A DNA stretch of 64,000 bases from an uncultured Alphaproteobacteria bacterium (GCA_902556405.1 CACDWF010000002.1:62001-126000), one strand, 5' to 3'; shown: positions 32,893 to 43,572, counted from the first letter of the stretch. Program-made: numbers and translations. The notes: generated from the letters alone by a model not told the origin.

Positions 32893-33606
32893 ATGGAAGA
32901 ATCTATCTTATCACAAAGCCAGTCGGTAGACTTTTCCTTTATAGCTCTTTTTCTTAGAGCTACATTTACTGTCAAAGTAGTAATGCTGGTTTTAATTTTT
33001 TCGTCTTTTTGGTCTTGGGCAATTATTATTCAGAAAACTTTAGATTACAGAAAATCAAAAAGAGAAAAGAAATTATTTTTGGATGAGTTCTGGTCTGGGG
33101 GCTCTTTAGATGAATTGTATAACGAGAAAAGAGACGAGCCCAAAGGTGCTTGTGAACAAATATTTTGTGCTGCAATGGATGAATGGCAAAAATCCTCAGA
33201 TGGTGATGGGAAACTAATAGACGGAGTACAGTCTAGATTAGAGCGAGCAATGTATGTGGTTTTAGATCGCTGGAATGAGAAATTGAGCTCGGGGCTCTAT
33301 TTTCTTGCTACAGTAGGGTCAGTTGCTCCATTCGTAGGCTTATTTGGTACCGTCTGGGGAATTAAAAATGCTTTTCAAGAAATTGCAATTCAAGAAAGTA
33401 GTAATTTAGCAGTGGTAGCTCCTGGCATTGCTGAAGCCCTCTTAGCTACTGCATTAGGGCTATTAGCGGCAATACCTGCAGTTGTTTTTTATAATAAGCT
33501 CTCGGGCGACTCACAAAAAATTATAAATAAGGTGGAAGAATTTTCAGAAGAATTTTCTGTTATAATTTCGAGGCACATTGACATGAATAAAAATCATAAA
33601 GAGTAA
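32893..33606 (+). CDS. tolQ: TolQ, proton-motive-force channel subunit of the Tol-Pal system
   Basis: An inner membrane protein of about 237 residues that with TolR forms the energised motor of the Tol-Pal complex, needed for outer membrane constriction at division. Three membrane spans are visible (about residues 25-45, 135-157 and 170-190); the conserved segment FVGLFGTVWGIKNAF and the GIAEALLATALGL helix match the TolQ/ExbB/MotA family. The ATG at 32893 has TAGGAG upstream and is preferred to an earlier in-frame ATG inside ybgC. Confidence 0.96.
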   Translation: MEESILSQSQSVDFSFIALFLRATFTVKVVMLVLIFSSFWSWAIIIQKTLDYRKSKREKKLFLDEFWSGGSLDELYNEKRDEPKGACEQIFCAAMDEWQKSSDGDGKLIDGVQSRLERAMYVVLDRWNEKLSSGLYFLATVGSVAPFVGLFGTVWGIKNAFQEIAIQESSNLAVVAPGIAEALLATALGLLAAIPAVVFYNKLSGDSQKIINKVEEFSEEFSVIISRHIDMNKNHKE

Positions 33607-33608
33607 GT

Positions 33609-34055
33609 ATGCAAATTGGACCAAAGGGCGCAAGCCAATCAAAAAAAAGACAAAAATTTTCCAACAGAAAATTTGTTCCAATGTCAGAAATTAATGTAAC
33701 ACCTTTTGTTGATATAATGTTGGTTCTTTTAATTATATTTATGGTAGCCGCGCCTCTATTGAGCGTAGGTATAGAAGTTGATTTGCCTAACACTAAAGCA
33801 AAACCATTAAAAACGGAAAAAGAAAGACCTCTTACTCTTACCTTAGACGGTGATAGCAATCTTTTTATAAATGAAGTGAAAATAGAAAAAGACGAGCTGC
33901 ATGTTAAGCTTCTGGCGATTAAAAAAGAGAGAGAATCTGATGAGATTTATTTAAGAGCTAGTAAAAATATAGAGTATCAGAAAATTGCAACCCTTCTGGC
34001 TCTCGTCAGCAATATTGGTTATTCTCAAATATCATTAGTTACGGACGTAGAATAA
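33609..34055 (+). CDS. tolR: TolR, Tol-Pal motor subunit
   Basis: A 148-residue inner membrane protein with a single N-terminal span (FVDIMLVLLIIFMVAAPLL) preceded by the conserved SEINVTPFVD, whose aspartate takes part in proton use by the TolQR motor. The periplasmic domain ends in VSNIGYSQISLVTD, typical of TolR/ExbD. The gene starts two bases after tolQ and is followed by tolA 17 bases later. Confidence 0.96.
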   Translation: MQIGPKGASQSKKRQKFSNRKFVPMSEINVTPFVDIMLVLLIIFMVAAPLLSVGIEVDLPNTKAKPLKTEKERPLTLTLDGDSNLFINEVKIEKDELHVKLLAIKKERESDEIYLRASKNIEYQKIATLLALVSNIGYSQISLVTDVE

Positions 34056-34072
34056 CGCAAACGAGTTTAAAT

Positions 34073-35071
34073 ATGAGACAAGGCATTTATACTTCTGGAT
34101 TTTTTCATCTGTTTGGGGGGTTTTTGCTAATAGCAAATTTCCAACTTTTAGAAAATAATTCAAATGAGGTGTTGAATAATGTAAGCGTGAAATTATTATC
34201 TGAGCAAGAGCTTATTGAACTTACCGATGTGGAAAAAAAAAGTGCTAAAGAAGCTGAAAATTTTCAACCAAAAATAATTACTGATCTAACTAGTAATCCA
34301 AAAAAAATTGCTATGCCTCCTAAAATAAATGCTGGCAATGAAATAAAAGGCTTGACTGAGCCTAATATTATTAAAATTAAAAAACGTAAGACACACGATG
34401 AAATCATCACTGACCGCGCTCAAAGAGGCAATGACGATGTTGAAAAACAGGTTGAGAAAGAATCAAGCAGATCTGTTCAAAAGAACGACCTACCGGAAAA
34501 ATCAAATAATGATCAAGCAAAACAAAAAAATACTAGCTCAAAGATTTCGTCGGAGGGTAAAAATGTGGAGATTATTTCGGGGGCTTTAAAGATTGCAAAA
34601 TTACCCTTAGCAAAACCAAGCTTTGTTGAGCAAAGTGATCAAAATGACACCAAGAAAACAACATCAACGAAACAGAATGATGAAGTATACAATAACTTAA
34701 TCGAGCAAGTCTTAAATAGTCAGGAAAAAAAGAAAGTTGCGGAAAATTCAATTCAAAGATTAACTAAGGCTAGGATTTTACAGACACTTAATGATAATTG
34801 GAATGTTGTTTCGATAAATAGACTGCCAAATTATGAAAAGTATGTCATTATTCTAGAGTTAATGATCGATGAAAATGGGTACATCAGCGGCCCAATAAAG
34901 TTGGTTTATCCACAAAAAGCCTCTGGAAACTTTGAAATAGCTAAAAGATCTGCTATCAACGCGGTATTAGAGTCCTCACCCTTTCCATTGGCAAAGGAAA
35001 GTTTTCCGAGAGGGTTGGTATTAAGAGTAGTATTTGATCCTAAAACAAATGTGGGTGTAAATAATGGTTAA
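34073..35071 (+). CDS. tolA: TolA, periplasm-spanning Tol-Pal protein
   Basis: A 332-residue inner membrane protein linking the TolQR motor to Pal/TolB at the outer membrane. The first span is near residues 5-23 ([16 protein letters not shown]). A long, lysine- and asparagine-rich, low-complexity middle (about 50-230) is expected to span the periplasm, though here it is less helical than in enteric TolA. The C-terminal domain ([30 protein letters not shown]) matches the TonB/TolA C-terminal fold. It overlaps tolB by eight bases. Confidence 0.9.
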   Translation: MRQGIYTSGFFHLFGGFLLIANFQLLENNSNEVLNNVSVKLLSEQELIELTDVEKKSAKEAENFQPKIITDLTSNPKKIAMPPKINAGNEIKGLTEPNIIKIKKRKTHDEIITDRAQRGNDDVEKQVEKESSRSVQKNDLPEKSNNDQAKQKNTSSKISSEGKNVEIISGALKIAKLPLAKPSFVEQSDQNDTKKTTSTKQNDEVYNNLIEQVLNSQEKKKVAENSIQRLTKARILQTLNDNWNVVSINRLPNYEKYVIILELMIDENGYISGPIKLVYPQKASGNFEIAKRSAINAVLESSPFPLAKESFPRGLVLRVVFDPKTNVGVNNG

Positions 35072-36413
35072 ACAGAGTGTTTCGAAATCCCTTAAACTTA
35101 TTTTTTTTATAGGCATGTTATTGATCAACTTAAGCTTTGCTTTTGCCCAGAAAACTGTGGCGCCTCAGCTTGACATGACCGTAAATAGAGGTGTTATAAA
35201 ACCAATTTCATTAGCTGTACCAAGCTTTATTAAGGAAAGTGGTGCCAACTCGATTATTAGCAGAGAGCTAGCAAAAGTAATCTCAAACAATCTAAATAGT
35301 ACCGGACTATTTAAATCTATCCCACAGACTGCTTATGTAAGTACACCTTTAAGTTTTAATACGCCAGTTCAGTTTAGTGACTGGTCGATTATAAATGCTG
35401 ATGTTTTGGTTGTGGGGTCCGTTGGTTTGAAACCTGATGGTCGATTAGAAGTTAAATTTAGATTGTGGGATGTATCTCAGCAAAAAGAAATTGGAAAGGG
35501 GAAGCAATATTTTACAAATTCCGAGAGCTGGAGGAGAATTTCGCATAAAATCTCAGATACTATATATACAAGGGTTACTGGCGAAGGCGCGTACTTTGAT
35601 AGCAGAGTTGTTTTTGTTTCTGAGACTGGACCAAAGGATAATAGAACAAAGAGACTTGCTATTATGGATCAGGATGGAGCAAATTTTAGGTTGTTAAAAC
35701 ATCCACCTTCTTTAGTGATTGCGCCTCGCTTTTCTCCCACCACAAATAAGATAATTTTTACTGGATACGAAACAGGTAAGCCAAGAGTTTATTTAATGGA
35801 CTTAAGTTCGGGAGAGATAACCTCACTACCTGAATTACAGGGGATGAGTTTTGCCCCAAGATTCTCTGCAGATGGAAGTGAAATAGTGCTTTCAATGACT
35901 GAGAATGGTAACACTGACATTTTCATAAGTAATTTGGCTTCAGGAACAAAAAGAAGACTAACAACTAATATTGCTATTGATACCGCACCAAGCTTTTCAC
36001 CAGATGGAAATAGAATTGTATTTGAAAGTGATCGTGGAGGTGGGCAACAACTATATATTATTCCTTCTAAAGGGGGAGAAGCGAAAAGAATAAGTTTTGG
36101 CGAAGGTAGATATGCAACACCGGTTTGGTCACCTAGAGGCGACCTAATTGCATTCACTAAGATTAAAGAAGGGAAATTTCATATTGGAGTGATGCGCGTT
36201 GATGGGACTAAGGAAAGATTGCTGACGACGTCGTTTCTGGATGAAGGTCCTGCTTGGGCTCCAAACGGTAGAGTCTTAATGTTTTTCAGAGAAACTCCAG
36301 GAAAGGCTGGAGCTCCTTCGATTTATTCTATTGATATATCTGGACGTAATCTCAGAAAGATAAAAACTTCTTCTTTTGCCTCGGATCCCAATTGGTCTCA
36401 AATTTTAAATTAA
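35064..36413 (+). CDS. tolB: TolB, periplasmic beta-propeller of the Tol-Pal system
   Basis: A 449-residue periplasmic protein. A signal peptide (hydrophobic stretch up to FAFAQ) is followed by the N-terminal TolB domain ([23 protein letters not shown]) and a six-bladed beta-propeller with repeated blocks such as [45 protein letters not shown] and [15 protein letters not shown]. It binds Pal and TolA. It overlaps the tolA end by eight bases, so translation is coupled. Confidence 0.96.
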   Translation: MVKQSVSKSLKLIFFIGMLLINLSFAFAQKTVAPQLDMTVNRGVIKPISLAVPSFIKESGANSIISRELAKVISNNLNSTGLFKSIPQTAYVSTPLSFNTPVQFSDWSIINADVLVVGSVGLKPDGRLEVKFRLWDVSQQKEIGKGKQYFTNSESWRRISHKISDTIYTRVTGEGAYFDSRVVFVSETGPKDNRTKRLAIMDQDGANFRLLKHPPSLVIAPRFSPTTNKIIFTGYETGKPRVYLMDLSSGEITSLPELQGMSFAPRFSADGSEIVLSMTENGNTDIFISNLASGTKRRLTTNIAIDTAPSFSPDGNRIVFESDRGGGQQLYIIPSKGGEAKRISFGEGRYATPVWSPRGDLIAFTKIKEGKFHIGVMRVDGTKERLLTTSFLDEGPAWAPNGRVLMFFRETPGKAGAPSIYSIDISGRNLRKIKTSSFASDPNWSQILN

Positions 36414-36474
36414 TGTTATCGTTTAAAATTTGTGATATAAAAATAAAATTCCAACAGTAGACGAGGCAAAAATT

Positions 36475-36945
36475 ATGAAAAACATTGGATTTGCAATTTT
36501 CGTCATCCTACTGCTTGTAGGGTGTGAAAATAATAAGAGCTCTGAAAGCTCACTAAATGACGCACAAATCTCTCAAAATGATATAGAGTATTTTCAAAAA
36601 TTAGTAGGAGACACGGTTCTATTTACTGTTGATCAAAGTGGATTGCGTCCAGATGCGATAAGTATTTTAAATGCGCAAGTGGAGTGGCTTAAAGAGAAGA
36701 AATTTTTACCTATCACTATAGAGGGACATGCTGATGAACAGGGAACAAGAGAGTACAATTTAGCTCTAGGTGCACGGAGAGCTACAGCAGTGAGAGAATT
36801 TTTTTTAGCGAAGGGAATTGAGCAAGATCGTCTTAGCATAGTTACCTATGGAAAAGAGAGGCCTCTGCGTGTTTGTTCTAATGAAGAGTGTTGGTCCAAA
36901 AACCGTAGAGCAGTGACAGTAGTTGGTAAAAAAATCGCAGATTAG
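36475..36945 (+). CDS. pal: Pal, peptidoglycan-associated outer membrane lipoprotein
   Basis: A 156-residue lipoprotein: signal peptide with lipobox LLVGC, then a short linker and the OmpA-like peptidoglycan-binding domain with ITIEGHADEQGTREYNLALGARRA and NRRAVTV. It anchors the outer membrane to the cell wall and is the outer-membrane end of the Tol-Pal complex. It follows tolB by 61 bases, with GAGG upstream of the ATG. Confidence 0.97.
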   Translation: MKNIGFAIFVILLLVGCENNKSSESSLNDAQISQNDIEYFQKLVGDTVLFTVDQSGLRPDAISILNAQVEWLKEKKFLPITIEGHADEQGTREYNLALGARRATAVREFFLAKGIEQDRLSIVTYGKERPLRVCSNEECWSKNRRAVTVVGKKIAD

Positions 36946-36973
36946 TGATTAACAAATACATCATAAAGTTATC

Positions 36974-37774
36974 ATGCTTCTAAGATCATTTATTATAATT
37001 ATTTTAACACAATTCCTACTAAACGTTGGCAAACCATTAGCAAGTGAAACTCCTGAATTGGAAGTGCTTCAAAAAAGGCTCTTACTACTTGAAAAGGAAA
37101 TACTTGACTTAAAGATGAAAAACATTGTTGAAGATAAGTTTGAATGGCAGTTTTTAAAGATGACGGAAATAGAGAATGATATCAAAAAGTTACATAACAG
37201 ATTTGAAATTCTTGAAAACAACTACTATAAGGAGTTAAAAAACCTTAAGGCATTAATACTAAATTCTGACACAAGCAATCTCGAGCAAACACAAGATTAT
37301 AATGAAAACATTCAGAAAGAGAGAGTAACTGAACCCTCACTCGATAACTCAGCGTCTTTAGAGAGCCTAGAAGTTCTTGGTAAAGAAGAAGAATTTTACA
37401 TGAGTGCACTAAATCTCTTTGACAGGGGTCAAACAAAATTGGCTGAGCAACGTTTATCAGAATTTATAGAAAGGTTCCCAACCAGCACAAGACTCCATGC
37501 TGTTTTGTTCTGGAGAGCGGAGGCAAGAGTGAAAGATGAAAACTGGATTGGTGCCGCTAATGATTACCTGGAGAGTTTCACAATCAATCCAGACGGAGAG
37601 TCTGCTCCAAAAACATTGTTTGGTTTGGGAGTGAGTTTGGGAGCTATAGGAGAGAAAGAACAGGCCTGTTTAACCCTTGATGAAGTTGGATCTAGATTTG
37701 AAAATATTGAAAGATCTCTATTGGGCGAAATTGTCAAAGCAAAAAATCTCTTAAACTGTGATCAGCCAAGATAG
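36974..37774 (+). CDS. cpoB: CpoB (YbgF), Tol-Pal-associated TPR protein
   Basis: A 266-residue periplasmic protein with a signal peptide (residues 1-24, ending PLASE), an N-terminal coiled-coil (about 28-90) and C-terminal TPR-like repeats (EFYMSALNLFDRGQTKLAEQRLSEFIERFP, then two more). In other bacteria CpoB couples Tol-Pal constriction to cell wall synthesis. It is the last gene of the ybgC-tolQRAB-pal-cpoB cluster and overlaps or abuts tilS. Confidence 0.9.
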   Translation: MLLRSFIIIILTQFLLNVGKPLASETPELEVLQKRLLLLEKEILDLKMKNIVEDKFEWQFLKMTEIENDIKKLHNRFEILENNYYKELKNLKALILNSDTSNLEQTQDYNENIQKERVTEPSLDNSASLESLEVLGKEEEFYMSALNLFDRGQTKLAEQRLSEFIERFPTSTRLHAVLFWRAEARVKDENWIGAANDYLESFTINPDGESAPKTLFGLGVSLGAIGEKEQACLTLDEVGSRFENIERSLLGEIVKAKNLLNCDQPR

Positions 37775-37781
37775 CACAAAA

Positions 37782-39032
37782 ATGATCGAAAAGATTGTTA
37801 GGAATTTTGCTAGTCTGAAACTACGCTCTTGTGGAATTGCCGTATCAGGTGGAAGTGACTCAATGGCTCTTTTTCATATGCTGACGGATTGGGAATCCAG
37901 GGATAAACCCGAAATAATAGTAGCATCAATAGATCATGGGTTGAGATCAGAAAGCAAATCAGAGGTTGAATTTGTTAAGAAGGCTTGTGAAGTGAAAAAA
38001 GTTAAACATTTCTCCCTAGCTCCAACTACTCATTTATTAAAAATGCCAGGGAATATACAAGACAACGCCCGATCCGCAAGATATAAATTATTACGAAATT
38101 GGGCTATTGCGAAAAACCTTCAATGTATTCTTCTGGGCCATACACTAGATGACCAAGAAGAAAACCTTCTAATTAGGTTTTTCAGGGGTTCAGGGGTAGA
38201 CGGTTTAGTTAGTATGGAAGAGATGCTTCCTAGAAATGAAATCTTATGGATAAGACCATTATTAAAATTTAGAAAAGAAGACTTAAGAAACTATTTGAGA
38301 AATAAAAATTATAGTTGGGTAGACGATCCCTCAAATCACGATGATAAATACAAGAGGGTAAAGATTAGAAAGCTTCTTAAGCAACTGAAATCTAATAATC
38401 TAATAACACCTAATTTTGTAAAAACAGCTGACCACATGCTAAGGGCTTCAAAGCTATCAAGGGAAATAGCTATATCCAATTCGAAAACTCTTTTATCGTT
38501 TAATGATGTTGGTCAAATAAGTTTTCAAGTTGAAAAATTTTCTCAACTCTTTGAAGATTCTCAATACAGAATACTCGCCGGCATATTATCATGGTTTTCG
38601 GGAAGATTCTACAAACCCCGTTTTTCACAACTTGAGAATATGTATAACAAAATATTTAATGTTAATATGAGGGGTTCTACATTAGGTGGAACAATTTTTA
38701 AGAAAAAAAATGGTATAGTAACTGTGACTCGAGAATTGGGTTCTATTGAAGAAAATTTTTTAGTAAAGAACAAAAAGTTTATTTGGGACAACAGATGGTT
38801 GATTACGTTAAAGTCTGGATCTCAAGGACAATTATATGTCAAGCCTTATGGATTATTAGGAATTGATGACCAAGAAATTTCTATCACTGGTGAATTTGAT
38901 AGAAATGCAATGGCAACAATTCCTATGATAGTGACAAAGAGAGATGTTAAATTTGTACCTTTTTCTAATTTGAAGTATGATATTGATGTAAAATTATTAA
39001 ATCAGGATAACGAGTTTTATAAATTCTTTTAA
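37782..39032 (+). CDS. tilS: tRNA(Ile)-lysidine synthetase
   Basis: A protein of about 416 residues that converts C34 of the tRNA-Ile CAU anticodon to lysidine. The ATP pyrophosphatase signature is GIAVSGGSDSMALFHML; ASIDHGLR, GNIQDNARSARYKLL and LLGHTLDDQEENLLIR follow in order. A C-terminal TilS domain is less conserved. ATG 37782 is seven bases past the cpoB stop; a GTG at 37758 inside cpoB would add eight residues. It is normally followed by ftsH, as here. Confidence 0.93.
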   Translation: MIEKIVRNFASLKLRSCGIAVSGGSDSMALFHMLTDWESRDKPEIIVASIDHGLRSESKSEVEFVKKACEVKKVKHFSLAPTTHLLKMPGNIQDNARSARYKLLRNWAIAKNLQCILLGHTLDDQEENLLIRFFRGSGVDGLVSMEEMLPRNEILWIRPLLKFRKEDLRNYLRNKNYSWVDDPSNHDDKYKRVKIRKLLKQLKSNNLITPNFVKTADHMLRASKLSREIAISNSKTLLSFNDVGQISFQVEKFSQLFEDSQYRILAGILSWFSGRFYKPRFSQLENMYNKIFNVNMRGSTLGGTIFKKKNGIVTVTRELGSIEENFLVKNKKFIWDNRWLITLKSGSQGQLYVKPYGLLGIDDQEISITGEFDRNAMATIPMIVTKRDVKFVPFSNLKYDIDVKLLNQDNEFYKFF

Positions 39033-39044
39033 AAACAGTTGAAT

Positions 39045-39070
39045 TTGCATTTATTTAGCATACTTATAAT
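39045..39070 (+). promoter_or_regulatory. Possible promoter for ftsH
   Basis: A perfect TATAAT (39065-39070) lies 30 bases before the ftsH start. The best upstream hexamers (TTGCAT with 14-base spacing, or TTGAAT with 20) are at non-ideal distance, so this is only a candidate. It would allow ftsH to be expressed separately from the tol-tilS transcript. Confidence 0.3.
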
Positions 39071-39099
39071 GTGTGCTAAACTAAAGTGGTATTAAACAG

Positions 39100-41019
39100 A
39101 TGAATAACTACAGAAACATAGCCTTCTGGCTTATATTATTTTTCCTTCTCGTCGCTCTATTCAATGTTTTTAGCGGCAACACAATTAATAGTAAGAGAGA
39201 GCTATCGTTTTCTCAGTTTTTGGATCAAGTGGATTCGGGAAAGGTAGCAGAGGTTGTGCTTGATGGAGAGACCATTCATGTAAGAGAGACAGATGGTATG
39301 CGGTATGAGGTTGTTCAACCACTTGGAACAAACCTAGTTGAGGTTTTAAGTAGCTCAGATATAGAAGTTCGTGCAGTTAAGCAGGAAAAATCTGGACTTA
39401 TGAGTGCGATAGGCGTTTGGCTGCCCTTTATTTTATTGATCGGCGTGTGGCTTTACCTAATGAACCGGATGCAAGGCGGTGGACGTGGAGGTGCGATGAG
39501 CTTTGGTAAGTCAAAAGCAAAACTTCTTACCGAAAAACATGGCAAAGTAACATTTAACGATGTAGCTGGGATCGATGAGGCAAAAGATGAATTGGAAGAG
39601 ATCGTTGAATTTTTAAAGGACCCACAAAAATTTGGAAGGCTGGGCGGTAAGATACCTAAAGGAGCGTTGTTGGTTGGACCTCCTGGAACAGGTAAAACCC
39701 TTTTGGCTAGAGCTATTGCCGGGGAAGCAGGAGTACCTTTCTTCACTATATCTGGTTCAGATTTCGTCGAAATGTTTGTGGGAGTAGGGGCTAGCAGAGT
39801 AAGAGATATGTTCGATCAAGCAAAGAAAAATGCACCTTGCATCGTTTTTATAGATGAAATTGACGCGGTGGGGCGTCACAGAGGAGCCGGGTATGGTGGA
39901 GGAAACGATGAAAGAGAGCAAACGCTTAACCAACTCCTAGTTGAAATGGATGGTTTTGAGTCAAATGAAGGGGTTATCTTAATAGCCGCGACCAATAGGC
40001 CTGATGTTCTAGACCCAGCTCTTTTAAGGCCTGGACGATTCGACAGACAAGTTCAGGTGCCAAACCCTGACATTCAGGGCCGTACAAAAATATTAAATGT
40101 GCACGCAAAGAAGACTGTTTTAGGGCCAGATATCGATTTAAGAATAATAGCTCGAGGAACTCCCGGTTTTTCTGGAGCCGATCTAGCAAATCTAGTAAAT
40201 GAGGCAGCATTAATGGCAGCGAGAGCAGGGAAACGGTTTGTCGCAATGATAGATTTTGAGAATGCGAAGGATAAAGTAATGATGGGTGCGGAGAGACGAT
40301 CCATGGTAATGACTGATGAAGAGAAGAAATTGACGGCTTATCATGAGGCAGGACACGCTATTGTAGGATTAAATGTCCCACAGCACGATCCAATACATAA
40401 GGCAACAATTATACCCCGAGGAAGAGCGCTGGGTTTGGTGCTGAGCTTACCTGAACGTGATCAGTTATCAGTCACCAGGACTAAATATAAATCAAAGATA
40501 GCAATGGCTATGGGTGGTAAAGTTGCAGAGGAAATGGTTTTTGGTCCAGAGAATGTTACATCCGGGGCAAGCTCAGATATTCAGCAGATAACTAAGATAG
40601 CAAGAGCGATGGTAATGCAATTTGGTATGTCCGATAGGTTAGGAAATATCGATTATGCCAACGAACAGCAGACATATTTAGGCCCAACAAGTCCTGGAAG
40701 TCAATTAGGTCCAGAAACACAGGAGCAGATCGATATTGAAGTTAGAAAACTTGTTGACGAAGGTTATACGACAGCCAAAAATATATTAAAGAAGGAAAAA
40801 AAGAAGCTAGACTTATTAGCTAATGGATTGTTGGAGTACGAAACTCTCACGGGCAGTGAAATAACACAGGTGTTGTCAGGAAAACAACTTAATAGAGATT
40901 TGGATGACTTTGATGAACCCGATGACAAACAAAACAATAGTAGTGTTACCTCAATACCAAAAACTGGAACAAATGGTAGAAAGAAGGGTGGAGGTTTAAA
41001 GTCACAACCACAGTCTTGA
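39100..41019 (+). CDS. ftsH: ATP-dependent zinc metalloprotease FtsH
   Basis: A 639-residue membrane-anchored AAA+ protease that degrades unassembled membrane proteins and regulatory proteins. Two membrane spans (residues about 5-23 and 102-121) flank a periplasmic domain. Walker A is GPPGTGKT, Walker [16 protein letters not shown], the second region of homology ends in [20 protein letters not shown], and the zinc site is HEAGHA with a downstream aspartate. The hydrophilic, glycine- and lysine-rich tail is usual. It converges with rimO two bases away. Confidence 0.98.
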   Translation: MNNYRNIAFWLILFFLLVALFNVFSGNTINSKRELSFSQFLDQVDSGKVAEVVLDGETIHVRETDGMRYEVVQPLGTNLVEVLSSSDIEVRAVKQEKSGLMSAIGVWLPFILLIGVWLYLMNRMQGGGRGGAMSFGKSKAKLLTEKHGKVTFNDVAGIDEAKDELEEIVEFLKDPQKFGRLGGKIPKGALLVGPPGTGKTLLARAIAGEAGVPFFTISGSDFVEMFVGVGASRVRDMFDQAKKNAPCIVFIDEIDAVGRHRGAGYGGGNDEREQTLNQLLVEMDGFESNEGVILIAATNRPDVLDPALLRPGRFDRQVQVPNPDIQGRTKILNVHAKKTVLGPDIDLRIIARGTPGFSGADLANLVNEAALMAARAGKRFVAMIDFENAKDKVMMGAERRSMVMTDEEKKLTAYHEAGHAIVGLNVPQHDPIHKATIIPRGRALGLVLSLPERDQLSVTRTKYKSKIAMAMGGKVAEEMVFGPENVTSGASSDIQQITKIARAMVMQFGMSDRLGNIDYANEQQTYLGPTSPGSQLGPETQEQIDIEVRKLVDEGYTTAKNILKKEKKKLDLLANGLLEYETLTGSEITQVLSGKQLNRDLDDFDEPDDKQNNSSVTSIPKTGTNGRKKGGGLKSQPQS

Positions 41020-41021
41020 CA

Positions 41022-42344
41022 TTACGTAAGTTTACCTTCTAGATCATATTCAGAAGAGCTTTCAATTTTAACAGGTACGCGATCACCTACGCAATGATGA
41101 TTGTTGCTTTTTTTTGGGACATGTACTAAGCCGTCTATCTCCGGTGCATCAAAAATTGTCCTGCAAATAAGTTTTTGTGGTTCAACAGCGTCTATAACGC
41201 ACGTATATGTGTTTCCTACTTTTTCTTTAAGCCTCAATTTGGAAAGTTCTTGTGCTTTACTCATAAAACGGTTGAAGCGATCGTCTATGACCTCATCTTG
41301 AACGTGGTCTTTGATTAAGTTTGATCTAGCTCCAGAAACGTTTTCATATTTAAAGCAACCAACCCTATCAATTTTTGCTACCTCTAACCAATCTAGCAGA
41401 AAATTAAACTCACTTTCAGTTTCTCCAGGGAAGCCCACAATAAAAGTTGATCTAAGATTAAGATCTGGATTAACTGAACGCCATTCCGAAATTTGTTCAA
41501 GTTCGTGCACATTGTTCGAAGGCCTGGCCATTCTTTTTAGTACCTCTGGATGTGCGTGTTGAAAAGGGACATCTAAATACGGTAATACGCTATTATGATC
41601 CATAAGTGGTATTAATTGTTTAACGTGGGGATATGGGTAAATATAGTGCAGTCGCACCCAAACTCCAAGAGATGCCAGCTCCTTAACTAGATTGTAGATG
41701 TTAGTTTTAAGCTTTTTCCCATTTATTAAAACCTCTTCAAATTTTAAATCTAATCCGTAAGCCGAAGTATCTTGTGAAATTATAAGTAATTCTTTAGTAC
41801 CCTTTTCAACTAAAGTCTTTGCCTCAGAAATTATTGAATTCATTGATCTAGATTTTAGGGGTCCTCGCAAAGAGGGAATTATACAAAAGGAGCATTTATG
41901 GTTGCACCCCTCAGAAATTTTTAAATAACTATAATGTCTCGGTGTAAGTTTAATATAAGACGAAGATGGCTTTGCTTCAAACCGATTGCTTTTTATTGGA
42001 ATGTTCTCCGTAATTGAGTCCAAGACTTCATTGAATTTTTGAGGTCCTGTAATGGTCATTACATTTGGATGAGCCTCCCGTATAAATTCCGGAGTAGACC
42101 CGAGACACCCAGTTACTATCACTTTTCCGTTTTCATTCAAGGCTTCACCAATAGCATTCAAACTTTCTGCTTTAGCTGAGTCAAGAAAACCGCACGTATT
42201 TACAATCACTGCATCGGCGCTGTCATAAGTCGGTGATATTCCATAACCCATTTTTTGTAGCTTGTTTATTAAAACTTCGGAATCAACCAGTGCTTTAGGA
42301 CAACCGAGGCTAACTAAACCGATCTTAGGAGAATTTTTATCCAT
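41022..42344 (-). CDS. rimO: Ribosomal protein S12 methylthiotransferase RimO
   Basis: A 440-residue radical SAM enzyme that methylthiolates the conserved aspartate of ribosomal protein S12. Cysteines of the N-terminal cluster domain (GCPKALVDSE, NTCGFLDSAK, VTGCLG) bind one iron-sulfur cluster; EGCNHKCSFCIIPSLRG is the radical SAM CxxxCxxC motif; and the TRAM domain is at the C-terminus. It starts ATG, seven bases after the stop of the dmdA-like gene on the same strand, indicating a two-gene operon. Confidence 0.96.
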   Translation of the reverse strand: MDKNSPKIGLVSLGCPKALVDSEVLINKLQKMGYGISPTYDSADAVIVNTCGFLDSAKAESLNAIGEALNENGKVIVTGCLGSTPEFIREAHPNVMTITGPQKFNEVLDSITENIPIKSNRFEAKPSSSYIKLTPRHYSYLKISEGCNHKCSFCIIPSLRGPLKSRSMNSIISEAKTLVEKGTKELLIISQDTSAYGLDLKFEEVLINGKKLKTNIYNLVKELASLGVWVRLHYIYPYPHVKQLIPLMDHNSVLPYLDVPFQHAHPEVLKRMARPSNNVHELEQISEWRSVNPDLNLRSTFIVGFPGETESEFNFLLDWLEVAKIDRVGCFKYENVSGARSNLIKDHVQDEVIDDRFNRFMSKAQELSKLRLKEKVGNTYTCVIDAVEPQKLICRTIFDAPEIDGLVHVPKKSNNHHCVGDRVPVKIESSSEYDLEGKLT

Positions 42345-42351
42345 AATGTAT

Positions 42352-43479
42352 TTAAATAAATGATTTTAGCTTGGGATTAAAGGGTCTTTCTTTAACAAAA
42401 GCATCTCTTAACTTATTTTCTATGAGGACCTGCAACTTGGTACCCTCAATGGCATAATCGACGTCAACGATGCCAATAGCAACATTTGTATTGAACTCTG
42501 TCGAAAAAATTCCAGAGGTAACCTCCCCCACCTTTTTGTTGTTAAATATAGGCCAGTGATCGTAACAAAATGGCACCTTATCGCCTTTAATATCAAAGTA
42601 TCTCAATACTTTGGAGGGGCCATTAATTGCTATATTTTCAAGAGCTTTGGAACCAATACATGTAGAATTTGCATCAATCTCACAAAATCTGCCGAGACCG
42701 CACTCGAAGGGAGAATTTTGGATTGTCATATCAGATCCGTAAGACAAAAGTCCAGATTCAATTCTTTCGATCTGGTTCGGACAGCCTGGTCTAACATTCA
42801 AATCTTTCCCATTTGTAAATAATTCCTCCCATAACTCATCGGCGTATTCCGTGCCTTCAACATAAATTTCAAAGCCACCTTGCTTCGACCAACCAGTTCT
42901 AGCAACGTTAACAGTATGTTTCCCGAATTTAAGTTTTCGTAGGTCAAAATAACCGAAGTAGTCCATTTCATTTCCAAAAATTCTTTTCATAAGAAGCCTA
43001 GATTTAGGTCCTTGAATTGCCAAAGGCGCAACTGAAGGTTCTGATACGTCAACACTTAATTTTAATGCAGCAGCAATCCCTGAAACCCATAAAAGGACAT
43101 CACTATCAGCTATAGAAATCCAGTAACGGTCTTCTTCTACTCTTAACAGTACAGGATCATTTATCATACCCCCATTTTGATTGACCATAGGAGCGTAAAG
43201 ACATTTGTTTGGGTTCATGTCCTTTACATTTCTAGGGGTTAAAAGTTCTAATAAGGTTTCGGCGTCTTTTCCTACAATTTCAACTTGTCTTTGGACAGAT
43301 ACATCCCATACTTGAACTTCACTCTTCAAGTGTCGGCAGTCTTCCTCCGCGTCTTTGAAGATGGTTGGGAGAATCATGTGGTTATAAACTGTTATGCCCT
43401 TAACTTGTTTCTCTATTTTAGAAGAGAAGGGGGTGCGTCTTATTCTTTTTGTTGGAGTTAAAATTTTACCTTGCAACAC
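42352..43479 (-). CDS. dmdA: Dimethylsulfoniopropionate demethylase-like (DmdA/GcvT family)
   Basis: A 375-residue tetrahydrofolate-dependent aminomethyltransferase-fold protein. Its sequence fits DmdA, which takes a methyl group from the algal osmolyte DMSP to tetrahydrofolate, better than glycine-cleavage T protein: TPTKRIRRTPFS, TVYNHMILPTIF, VQVWDVSVQRQVEI, NGGMINDPVLL, YWISIADSDVLLW, KQGGFEIYVEG and PNQIERIESGLLSYGSDMT. DmdA gives marine bacteria reduced sulfur and carbon from DMSP. The companion genes dmdB, dmdC and dmdD are not in the window. It is upstream of rimO by seven bases. Close non-DMSP paralogues exist, so the substrate is likely rather than proven. Confidence 0.75.
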   Translation of the reverse strand: MLQGKILTPTKRIRRTPFSSKIEKQVKGITVYNHMILPTIFKDAEEDCRHLKSEVQVWDVSVQRQVEIVGKDAETLLELLTPRNVKDMNPNKCLYAPMVNQNGGMINDPVLLRVEEDRYWISIADSDVLLWVSGIAAALKLSVDVSEPSVAPLAIQGPKSRLLMKRIFGNEMDYFGYFDLRKLKFGKHTVNVARTGWSKQGGFEIYVEGTEYADELWEELFTNGKDLNVRPGCPNQIERIESGLLSYGSDMTIQNSPFECGLGRFCEIDANSTCIGSKALENIAINGPSKVLRYFDIKGDKVPFCYDHWPIFNNKKVGEVTSGIFSTEFNTNVAIGIVDVDYAIEGTKLQVLIENKLRDAFVKERPFNPKLKSFI

Positions 43480-43572
43480 TTTTCTCCTATCGTAAACAAA
43501 CTCGAATTCTGATATAAATCATTAATCGAACTATGCAATGGTTTTTATAATATTGGGCGAAATTTTGTTAAC

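Noticed and set aside
42352-43479. Glycine-cleavage T protein (gcvT)
   Set aside because: No gcvH or gcvP nearby, and the sequence matches DmdA-specific blocks such as the VQVWDVSVQRQVEI region. Kept as DmdA-like with moderate confidence.
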